Assembly (NCBI GenBank): GCA_947628755.1
Contig: CANRBC010000014.1
Coordinates: 1 to 64,000, forward strand
Direction: 5' to 3'
Source of the DNA: an uncultured Clostridia bacterium
Lineage (GTDB): Bacteria > Bacillota > Clostridia > Lachnospirales > CAG-274
DNA length: 64,000 nucleotides
Shown here piece after piece: positions 47,268 through 55,100 of this stretch; position 1 is the stretch's first letter; every line of letters starts with the position of its first letter. A program made the translations under genes and the position numbers. The notes below the pieces were generated by a model. That model searched no databases and was not told where the DNA came from. It was given only the letters and a program-made list of their open reading frames with translations.

Positions 47268-47632
47268 CGACCCTTCAGTCAGGCACGTTCAAAAATATCT
47301 TAATTTGGAATTTTTGACGTGCCTGACAGCTCCCCTTCACGTAAGGGGAGCCTTAGGTGTACGCTGCCCAAAGTCGCTTATTTACTTTGAAAGACGATAC
47401 CTGAGCCGTTGCCAACACCCCTGCCTCCCCTAGCCTTGCAATAAAACGCAACGTGTTTTATTGCAGGCGTCGGAGGTTTGCATCGGAAAGCTATCCGACA
47501 AACCGTAGGTTTGCTTTTGCGTAGCAAAAGTGCTGGGGAGGGGGACTTTGCACCGAAAGATTTATCGGACAGCCGCAGGCTGGCTTTGCCGTAGGCAAAG
47601 TGCTGACCATGCGAAGCATGGTGGAAGGGTCG
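47268..47632. repeat. Palindromic intergenic element 3, MITE-like, 365 bp
   Basis: The element starts CGACCCTTC (47268) and ends with the inverted GGTGGAAGGGTCG (47632). Interior hairpins include a long one with arms GTCAGGCACGT/ACGTGCCTGAC and CTCCCCTT/AAGGGGAG. Its right half is the reverse complement of about 120 bp of the left half of element 1, including the run CACTTTTGC and the TTTCCGAT/ATCGGAAA parts. It shares the TTGCAATAAAAC hairpin and a stretch beyond the right end with element 1. No gene is seen in 47173-47794. Confidence 0.88.
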
Positions 47633-47713
47633 TTATAATATCAAAAATAATGTTATACTAAGATAAACAAAAATTTAACGCAACATTCTCCTTAAGCCTA
47701 TAAAATTACATAC

Positions 47714-47747
47714 AACAAGCCGAGACCATACATGGGCTCGGCTTGTT
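47714..47747. terminator. Bidirectional terminator in the carB / small-peptide gap
   Basis: AACAAGCCGAG (47714-47724) pairs with CTCGGCTTGTT (47737-47747), followed by TTATT. It can end the minus-strand secreted-protein/peptide transcript and any read-through from the pyr operon. Confidence 0.8.
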
Positions 47748-47794
47748 TTATTGATAATATAACAGTCTAAGTCATAAAGTAAACACAGACTTTT

Positions 47795-47926
47795 TTAGAA
47801 TTTTGTTACTTCATTTCTGCCTTTTTGAAATGAAAAAACGCTGGGTCTGAAACCGCTTACCGTCATAACATCGTCGGACTTAATTTCGGTTATTGTAATA
47901 TATGGCTTAGTATATATTTTTTTCAT
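47795..47926 (-). CDS. Small peptide A, 43 aa, next to a secreted protein gene
   Basis: It starts at ATG 47926 behind AAGGAGGAAA, 18 bases after the stop of the 512-aa secreted-protein gene, and reads MKKIYTKPYITITEIKSDDV, then M-T-V-S-G and a basic, aromatic tail. It has no signal peptide and no cysteines. It aligns almost residue for residue with peptide B at 51994-52152: M-K-x(1,2)-Y-x-K-P-x-[IM]-T-[IV]-[TS]-x-[IF]-[KR]-[SA]-[DE]-D-[VI]-[IM]-T-[AV]-S-G. I cannot name a characterised family. Possible roles are a leader-type precursor, a secreted tag or a chaperone-like partner of the preceding protein; none is shown by the sequence. Confidence 0.8.
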   Translation of the reverse strand: MKKIYTKPYITITEIKSDDVMTVSGFRPSVFSFQKGRNEVTKF

Positions 47927-47944
47927 AAAATTTCCTCCTTAATG

Positions 47945-49483
47945 TTACTTTGTATATTTTACAGCATTTGATATAATTTCTGTTCTACTAATATTTGGCG
48001 CAAAATCGTCTGCTCCGCTTTCCGGTGTTTCATATTTTGCATGAGCCTGAATTTTAACGCTGGTTTCCGGTATAAAGTCATTTTTATTTTCGTCAACAAA
48101 GTATGCCTTAAATGAAACAGTGCCGTCCTTATTATCAAGATATGTTACCGGATTGGGACCCTTCCATGTAGCAGCTTCAGGGGTTTCCTGAGGTGAAGTG
48201 GCTTCTAACCATATTTCGGATATTTCAAAAGCGTTTCCGCTGAAATTGTTAAATTTGCCTGTAACGGTAAGGGCATTTCCTTCTACCACAGGGGTATCAA
48301 GTGTCAGATACGGAGTTGTATAATAATCGCCGTATGTAAGAATTTCTATATTCTTTATATCTGTGTTCTGGGCAGGCTTCATTGTTCCGTCAGCCTCTCT
48401 CGGCTTTACATATACGGCATAGGTCACCGTTTCGGCGTTTTCGCTACCGGGAATATTAAATACAAGATTTGTTCCTGTATTTCCTACGGCAGTACCCACA
48501 CCTATTTGTGTAAATTCGCCGTCCTTATATGTTCCCAGATAAACGTCTCTTGTAGTATCAGCACCACTGGATGCCGCTACAACTCTTATTTTAAAGCTAT
48601 CTTCGGAGCTATATTCAAATGTAATAAAGCCGTTGTTTTCTATATTGGCTTCCGTTGCATGAAGGTCTGAATAAGCGTCTTCACCCAATCTTATTCTTTC
48701 GGAATTCATAACGCCGTTGTGATTTACCGTGTTGAACTGTGTATTCAAATCTCTTACATTGTTTGCGTTATTTGCATTTGTAATATGATATACAAATCCA
48801 TCCTCTGCGGAGGGATATGCCGTTGTTGTAGAAGGCGTTGCGGGAATGGCAGGCGCCCAATACTGAACAGGACCGTCTCCGTCATCTACTATAAGCTCAT
48901 AAATACTGAAGGAACCGTCCGGAGAATAAATGTAGTATGTACCTGCAGCGCCAAGCTGTACTGTTTCCTTACGGGCAACACCTACTGTACGTCCCTGGTA
49001 GGTCTCCGTATTTGTGCCTTGACACAGACCCTCTTCCATAAAACCGGAAGGGCCTTCAACAGTCATGCTTCTGTTTGCGTTCTCCGGAGCGCTTGAGCCG
49101 TTTACCGCATATATAACAAGTGTGGCGTTGTCGGTAGCTGTGGTGAAAGAAACAGCCCTTCTAGTCGCATTGCCTGTACCCGTTGTCTTAAGTCTGAAAT
49201 TAAAGGCTTCATCTACGGGCAGCTTTGTTACACGGCTGCCTTCGGGAAGCGTTTTGTCATAAATATATTCTCTTCTGTATGTCTGGTCTACCTGCAATGT
49301 ATTTCCGCCTGTTATTACGGTAAAATAATCGCCTGTACCCAAATATGTATCGCTGTATATTACCTGACCTTCGATAGAATCTGTCAGCTTATATTCCGCA
49401 GCGGAAGCCGCAACGACGCCGATACCCACGGCTGTAGCCACAGCAGATGCAAAAACAACTATTTTTGCCATAAGTTTCTTCAT
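47945..49483 (-). CDS. Secreted beta-rich protein with CBM-like modules (512 aa)
   Basis: A signal peptide (residues 1 to about 28, ending AASAAEY) leads to two similar beta-rich modules. Each has a FxFRLKTTG- or SFKIRVVAAS-like strand, a TLVIYAVNGS- or DVYLGTYKDG-like strand, and a final strand resembling AGTYYIYSPDG followed by SIYELIV, or KNIEILTYGD. This pattern resembles the small-metabolite- or glycan-binding modules seen beside pectate lyases in gut Ruminococcaceae, judged by eye. A third, Ig-like domain closes the protein. No catalytic motif is seen. ATG 49483 follows AAGGAGGATAAG; the frame reaching 49546 crosses the promoter. Peptide A follows at 18 bases. Confidence 0.75.
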   Translation of the reverse strand: MKKLMAKIVVFASAVATAVGIGVVAASAAEYKLTDSIEGQVIYSDTYLGTGDYFTVITGGNTLQVDQTYRREYIYDKTLPEGSRVTKLPVDEAFNFRLKTTGTGNATRRAVSFTTATDNATLVIYAVNGSSAPENANRSMTVEGPSGFMEEGLCQGTNTETYQGRTVGVARKETVQLGAAGTYYIYSPDGSFSIYELIVDDGDGPVQYWAPAIPATPSTTTAYPSAEDGFVYHITNANNANNVRDLNTQFNTVNHNGVMNSERIRLGEDAYSDLHATEANIENNGFITFEYSSEDSFKIRVVAASSGADTTRDVYLGTYKDGEFTQIGVGTAVGNTGTNLVFNIPGSENAETVTYAVYVKPREADGTMKPAQNTDIKNIEILTYGDYYTTPYLTLDTPVVEGNALTVTGKFNNFSGNAFEISEIWLEATSPQETPEAATWKGPNPVTYLDNKDGTVSFKAYFVDENKNDFIPETSVKIQAHAKYETPESGADDFAPNISRTEIISNAVKYTK

Positions 49484-49517
49484 GGTCTTATCCTCCTTAA
49501 ATAATTTCCTATTGTAT

Positions 49518-49546
49518 ATAATAGCATAAATATTCATTATATTCAA
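49518..49546 (-). promoter_or_regulatory. Promoter of the 512-aa secreted protein gene
   Basis: On the minus strand TTGAAT (49541-49546), 17 bases, then TATTAT with an upstream TG (-10 at 49518-49523). It lies about 35 bases before the start codon. Confidence 0.7.
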
Positions 49547-49573
49547 GTCCGTTAAATTAAAATTTATTGAATA

Positions 49574-50755
49574 TTATTGGTCTGTGTCGGGTATTTCACG
49601 GATATTTTCCTCATCAAGGACGGAAACGGCATTAAGCCTTTTCTGTATGGCTCTCGTCCTTACGCCGACCAGCTTTTCAAGATCGTTGTTGGCATTTTCC
49701 AGCTTTTTGCGGGTATCGTCAAGTATTTTTTCAAATTTGTCGAACTCCGTCTTTACAGAGGACAGCACCTCCCACACCTCAGAGCTGCGCTTTTGTATAG
49801 CAAGAGTTTTAAAGCCCATTTGCAGAGAATTGAGCATTGCCGCCATTGTGCTTGGTCCTGCTATATTCACCTTATATTCTCTTTGAAGTCTTTCCATAAG
49901 CCCTCTGTTCACTACCTCTGCGTACAGTCCCTCAAAGGGCAGGAACATTATGGCAAATTCGGTAGTATAGGGAGGCTCAATATACTTTGAGCTTATATCC
50001 TTTGCCTCAGAAAGTATAGTCCTTTCAAGAGCCTTTGCGCATATATCTGCTTTTGCCTTATCTCCCTCGTTGTAGGCGTCTACAAGAGCCGAATATGTAT
50101 CTCCGGGGAACTTGGAGTCTATTGGCAGCCATACCGTACTGTCCTTACCCGGCAGCTTTACGGCAAACTCCACCACCTCTTTGGAATTTGGCTTGACTGC
50201 TACATTTTCGGCATACTGCTCTCTCGAAAGTATTTCGCCGAGTATAGCTCCCAGCTGTATCTCCCCTACTATACCTCTTGTCTTTACATTGGAAAGCACC
50301 TTTTTAAGGTCGCCTACGCCGTTTGCAAGATTTTTCATTTCTCCAAGTCCCTCGTATACCTGCTTAAGCCTTTCGCTTACTACTTTGAAGGACTGGTCCA
50401 TTTTATCCTCAAGAGTTTTTTGGAGCTTTTCATCTACTATGCCTTTTATCTCGTCAAGCCTTTTGTCGTTATCGTTTTGTATTGAGTTAAGGCTTTCGGA
50501 TACGGTTTTTCTGAGCGCTTCCTGCTGTGTGTTTATATTTTTGTCCAGAGTTGTTATTTTTTCGCTTATAAGCTGATTTACAAGAGCCTGATTGCTGTTT
50601 ATTACCTCCGCCATATTCTTTACCGCCTCGTTTGTATCCCTCTGCACAAGGTCGGCAATATCGTTGGAATTGATTTTATTGCCCGTGACTACATTTACTA
50701 TAATAGCGGCAACAACAAGTATTATTATAACTACAAGCAATATTTCAATAAGCAT
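49574..50755 (-). CDS. rmuC: DNA recombination protein RmuC
   Basis: This 393-aa protein has an N-terminal membrane helix (IEILLVVIIILVVAAIIV), a long coiled coil (about residues 30-150) and a C-terminal nuclease-like domain with VWLPIDSKFPGDTY and EFAIMFLPFEGLYAE, the RmuC signatures. It is thought to limit DNA inversions at repeats. ATG 50755 has AAGAGGAG at good spacing; ATG 50761 is too close. It overlaps the end of deoC. Confidence 0.92.
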   Translation of the reverse strand: MLIEILLVVIIILVVAAIIVNVVTGNKINSNDIADLVQRDTNEAVKNMAEVINSNQALVNQLISEKITTLDKNINTQQEALRKTVSESLNSIQNDNDKRLDEIKGIVDEKLQKTLEDKMDQSFKVVSERLKQVYEGLGEMKNLANGVGDLKKVLSNVKTRGIVGEIQLGAILGEILSREQYAENVAVKPNSKEVVEFAVKLPGKDSTVWLPIDSKFPGDTYSALVDAYNEGDKAKADICAKALERTILSEAKDISSKYIEPPYTTEFAIMFLPFEGLYAEVVNRGLMERLQREYKVNIAGPSTMAAMLNSLQMGFKTLAIQKRSSEVWEVLSSVKTEFDKFEKILDDTRKKLENANNDLEKLVGVRTRAIQKRLNAVSVLDEENIREIPDTDQ

Positions 50756-51413
50756 CGCCATTCTCCTCTTTCTTGACTAATTTAACAATACGGCTGGTGC
50801 CGAGCCTGTCTGCCCCCAGCTCTATGAATTTACAGGCGTCGTCTAAAGAGCTTATGCCGCCTGCCGCCTTTATTTTCACGTTATTCCCTATGTGCTTTTT
50901 GAAAAGAGCTATATCGTCAAATGTAGCTCCGCCGCCGCCAAAGCCCGTGCTTGTTTTTATAAAGTCTGCGCCGCTTTCCGTAACTATTTCGCACATTTTT
51001 ATTTTTTCATCTTCACTCAGCATACAGGTCTCTATTATTACCTTAAGTATTTTGTCTTTACATATATTTTTAAGAGTATAAATTTCCGTCTTTATGCTGT
51101 CGTACCTCTTATCCTTGAGATTTCCTATATTTATGACCATATCTATCTCGTCTGCGCCGTCGTTAAGCGCAGCAGAGGCTTCATACGCCTTTACGGAAGA
51201 GGTGTTGTAGCCATTGGGAAAGCCTATAACAGTACATATTTTTACTCTGTCCCGAACATATTCCCTTGCCCTTTTAACGTATGAGGGAGGTATACATACG
51301 CTTGCGGTATTATATTTAATACCGTCGTCACATATACGGCTTATATCATCCCATGTTGCCGCAGGAGCAAGCAACGTGTGGTCTACCTTGGAAAGAATTT
51401 CTTTTATATCCAT
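50745..51413 (-). CDS. deoC: Deoxyribose-phosphate aldolase
   Basis: This 222-aa TIM-barrel enzyme cleaves 2-deoxyribose-5-phosphate to acetaldehyde and glyceraldehyde-3-phosphate. The Schiff-base lysine lies in FIKTSTGFG. Other conserved stretches are VDHTLLAPAAT, VIGFPNG, DEIDMVINIG and KAAGGISS. It heads a two-gene overlap with rmuC. Start ATG 51413 follows AAAGGAGA. Confidence 0.97.
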   Translation of the reverse strand: MDIKEILSKVDHTLLAPAATWDDISRICDDGIKYNTASVCIPPSYVKRAREYVRDRVKICTVIGFPNGYNTSSVKAYEASAALNDGADEIDMVINIGNLKDKRYDSIKTEIYTLKNICKDKILKVIIETCMLSEDEKIKMCEIVTESGADFIKTSTGFGGGGATFDDIALFKKHIGNNVKIKAAGGISSLDDACKFIELGADRLGTSRIVKLVKKEENGDAY

Positions 51414-51532
51414 ATAAATTCTCCTTTTTCAATTATAGTTCATGTAATACAACAGGCGCAGCTCCCCTACATTCAATGGCATAAAACTATCCCTATATGC
51501 AGGGAAGCGCAAAACGCCGTTTCCATCTTATC

Positions 51533-51910
51533 CTATAAATTTATTTTAATATTTTTGCTGTCCTCTGTCAAGATGTCCTCCAGTATATCGCAGGCGTCTG
51601 CAATGATATTGCTGCACTCGTTATCGCGTATCAGACAGCCGCAGTTGACAGAACAGAATTTACTGTTGAAGCGCTCTGTCATATACAGTCGTCGGCAGCT
51701 TACATCTACGCCCGAAAGTCCTATGACCATAATACAACCTATAAGTACGCTGCACACACTCCCTATACCAAATCCGTTATATATACCTTCGCAGCATTCA
51801 TAGCATTCCTGCGGTATCGTCAGTCCATATTCCTCCTCGGCTGCCTTTAAAATACACTGAGAACAATTACAACCGGTTTTATAATAGCGCAATGCCCTTT
51901 CCTTTAACAT
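51533..51910 (-). CDS. C_GCAxxG_C_C-family-like cysteine-rich protein, variant
   Basis: This 125-aa protein has eleven or so cysteines: CNCSQC near the N-terminus, CYECCEG, GSVCSVLIGC, then SCRR, FCSVNCGCL and later ones. The layout (NCSQ start, GFGIG turn, hydrophobic helix GCIMVIGLSG, late C-x-C) follows the C_GCAxxG_C_C putative redox family, but the namesake block reads VCSVLIGC here. Function unknown. Its GGAGG ribosome binding site is buried in the hairpin at 51919-51951. Confidence 0.75.
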   Translation of the reverse strand: MLKERALRYYKTGCNCSQCILKAAEEEYGLTIPQECYECCEGIYNGFGIGSVCSVLIGCIMVIGLSGVDVSCRRLYMTERFNSKFCSVNCGCLIRDNECSNIIADACDILEDILTEDSKNIKINL

Positions 51911-51918
51911 AAAAAATA

Positions 51919-51951
51919 CCTCCTCTTACTATTTTATCCCGTAAGAGGAGG
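51919..51951 (-). promoter_or_regulatory. Hairpin that holds the ribosome binding site of the downstream gene and resembles a terminator
   Basis: CCTCCTCTTAC (51919-51929) and GTAAGAGGAGG (51941-51951) are perfectly complementary. On the minus strand the second arm contains AGAGGAGG, the ribosome binding site of the cysteine-rich protein gene, directly followed by TATTTTTT and ATG. The structure follows the end of the M60/peptide-B transcript. It can therefore end that transcript or, in read-through RNA, close the ribosome binding site. Confidence 0.75.
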
Positions 51952-51993
51952 CAATGTTACTTATAATGTTTTATATATGACGCATTTTGTTTA

Positions 51994-52152
51994 TTATTTA
52001 TCGCTGAACATATTGCCGTAACTGTCAGTCATAGGCTGACCCTCTGCGCCGCCGTCTACAAGAGTATTGGGTGACGGAGTTCCGCTGGCAGTAATAATAT
52101 CCTCTGCTCTGAATAATGAAACTGTCATTTCGGGCTTAATATAATTCTTCAT
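51994..52152 (-). CDS. Small peptide B, 52 aa, next to the giant M60 protein gene
   Basis: It starts at ATG 52152 behind AAGGAGGCGG, 12 bases after the stop of the 2099-aa gene, and reads MKNYIKPEMTVSLFRAEDII, then T-A-S-G and a Gly/Ser/Pro/Asp-rich tail ending FSDK. The first 24 residues match peptide A (47795-47926) in spacing and character; the tails are unrelated. There is no signal peptide and no cysteine. The conserved head with a variable tail behind T-x-S-G looks like a leader/core layout, but no modifying enzyme or transporter is encoded nearby. Confidence 0.8.
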   Translation of the reverse strand: MKNYIKPEMTVSLFRAEDIITASGTPSPNTLVDGGAEGQPMTDSYGNMFSDK

Positions 52153-52164
52153 TATACCGCCTCC

Positions 52165-55100
52165 TTACTGTATTGTACTCAGACTGAATGTCTTGGAGTC
52201 TGAAAGCACTGTCTTGCCGTCTGTCTTAACAACATAAGGCGTTACCTTTATCTGAGCGTCGGCAGGAACATCGGTTATTGTAAAGGCATATTCGTACTTC
52301 TTGGCAATATCGCCGGGCTTTACTGCTGAGCCTGCAATAGAGGCGAATACCTTATTATTGCTTTCTCCTGCCTTTGCAACAGCCTTCTTTACTTCCTTAT
52401 TGCCTGAGCTGAATATAAAGCCTGCCTCGGCATAGTTAAGACTGCTTACGCCTGCTACAAAGTTAATGCTGCTGCCGTTCTTTTCAGCCTTTACATCGGA
52501 CTTATCCGGGTCAGCGGAAGGCTGTACTTCCGTTATTGTAGTTGTTTCTGATGATGACTCGGATACGGTAGCTGTCGTAGTCTCTGATGATGACTCGGAT
52601 ACGGTAGCTGTCGTAGTCTCTGATGATGACTCGGATACGGTTTCATCTATCTCCACACCGGCTCTGAGACTGGTGATACCATTTATTTCTGCCCAGTGGA
52701 GAACTGTAAAGTCATCATGAAGACTTACTGTCTGACCCTGTTCAACGGTTACAAGAATATCTCTTGCTTCATTCTCGTCCTCAAGGCTGAGAGTACCTAC
52801 CACAAGGTTTCCAAAGTCAAGAAGGTCGCTGTCTGCTACTACATAAATGTTGAGCTTGCCGTTTGCATAACGGTATTCCTTAAGGAGAGCTCTTTCATTT
52901 ACTACCTCTGACCATTGGAAAACAGCCTTGGCACTTGGGTCTGCAATGTTGAATTCTGTCTGGAAGGCTATTGTATTAATAGCTTCGTCCTCGAGCTTAA
53001 GCTCCATTTCAGCCTGTCTGCCGTCTTCGCTTCTGTGGAATGCAAAACCGTAGTCGTACTGATCCTCTGCAGGAAGACCGCCCTCGGTATCGTCTGTTTC
53101 CTCAGTACCTGCCATAAGGTTGGAGCTTTCGCTGCCTGCAGGAACATAAGCAGAATAATTCTCAACAGCGGCAGTATCGCCATCTGAGAATGCCACAAGG
53201 TTTTCAGCTGAACCGTTTAACGGAGCTGCCTCAATTTTGATAGGCGGCAATTTGCTAAACGCAGGAACTTCTACATTAAGAGTATTACTTACCATTCTTT
53301 CGCCGTCAAGAGTAAGAGCATCGTCTACTCTGTAAAGCTCAGCGCTTATTACGGAAGGAATACTGCTGTAATTTTCATCCTTTGGCTCTATCCAGTAAAT
53401 CCATGTACCGTCTGATACTTCGCCAAGCTCGCCGTTTACAGGAGGAGTGGCAAGTATTATCTGATAGCCGTCTACTATGGTCTTTTCGTTTCTCTTTTCG
53501 CCCTCTAAGAGCTTAACTACATTGTATGCGGGACTTCCCTTATACTGTCCTGTGAATATTACGGAATCCTTTGGTATCTTGTATGTTTCGGGGTTGGAAG
53601 TATCGTATACATAATCCTCCTCAAGTTTACCGATACCCTTTGGCACAAGCTCTACATCGTCGCTTGTAGGTCCTAATATATTCACGCTGCTTACAGTAGC
53701 CGCAGTACCCTCGTATACGACCTTAACGTAAGCTGCATTGTATATATACATATATCCTGGCTCGTCGGGATTGTTAAAGTAGAACTTCTCCTCTTCGCCG
53801 CCCTTATAGTCTATATCCTTTGCCTTTGTCCAGTCGGAATTGTTCTCGCTTACATATACTGCAAACTTAGCGGCTTCGCCCTTGTACTTAATAGCGGTTA
53901 CCTGCTCTTCATGTCCAAGGTCGATAATGAACTCTGCATTGGCTTTATTGCCCTCTGAATCAGCAGGAACTTCACCTGTATAGCTTTCGGCAGTACCCTG
54001 ACCGATTATTGAAGGAATAGAGGAAATATAAGTATCCTCACAGTATTCGCTGTCACCGTCTGCCTTTATTTCCTTATCCGTTTTAGACTTCATATTGGTT
54101 TCTATGGTCCAGTTATCTCTGCCTATTGTACCGTCATGCTTTACCTTAACAGGAGCAATATCAACTGCATCTGTAGTATTGAGCAGCTTATCGTAGCCTA
54201 TTATCTTATATTCATAGACCATATTGTTGCCTGTGGTTATAACATCTGTATAAGAAGTCTTGTCGGCAGTTACAAATGCTACGGGAACATCATTTCTTAT
54301 GATTTCATAGCCAAGCATATCATCTCCGCCGTTGTTTCCGAGAGCAAACTTTATTTCGTTTGAAGAAACAACATTATCGGGATGCTCTGTGGTCATTGAA
54401 GCGGTTATCTTTGTGCCGGAAGGCATACCTGTACCGCCCTTGAGCTTGTATTCTCTTGCGTCGTTGTTGAAATACTGTATCTTCTTGTCTTCAAGTGGGA
54501 ACTGTGATACATAAGCCTGAGTATCAGTATCACAAGTGAAGCCCCATGCCTCAAAGAACGGTATAAGGTTCTTCTGAGCAGCTGCTGAAGCAAGTCTTAT
54601 AAGATTATCGCTTGTGCTCTTAGTCATTACAAGAGGTATTGAACTGCTGCCGGAGGTCTCGCCCTCTCCGGTAGTTTCCTCCACAGCCTCTTCAACATTA
54701 GGATTAGGCGCAAGAGCAGGATTTCTGCTATATGCGTCCATACGCGCATAGAAATTATTTGCAAGCTGATCGTCTATATTGTCAAACATCTTGTAATCAT
54801 AGTAGTCGTCAAAATAGGAGTGGAGCTGCCAGTACATACCTAATGTCTTGCCCTTGGGAACAGCGCCTATACTGCCTCTTGTTACTACCTGATATACATC
54901 GTCAAAGTTAATTCTGTCTATTGACTGAGTTGCAAGAAGTGAGAAGAAGTTATTTGTAACCTCTGCCACTACATAATTTTTGTTGTTTATAACGTGACCC
55001 ATTTCATGAGCGATACCCCAGCCGGAAAGCTGACCGGAGGTCTTATTACCCTTGTCGTCCGCCTCTACGGGAACAAGAGAAGCAAGCTCGGGAACGCTGT

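Noticed and set aside
47945-52152. Peptides A and B as lanthipeptide or other named RiPP precursors
   Set aside because: Peptide tails lack cysteines, there is no modification enzyme, peptidase or transporter gene close by, and the neighbouring genes (rmuC, deoC) are housekeeping. I kept only the neutral description.
52541-52640. CRISPR-like array from the 36-bp repeat units
   Set aside because: The units are directly tandem with no spacers and lie in frame inside the M60 coding sequence.
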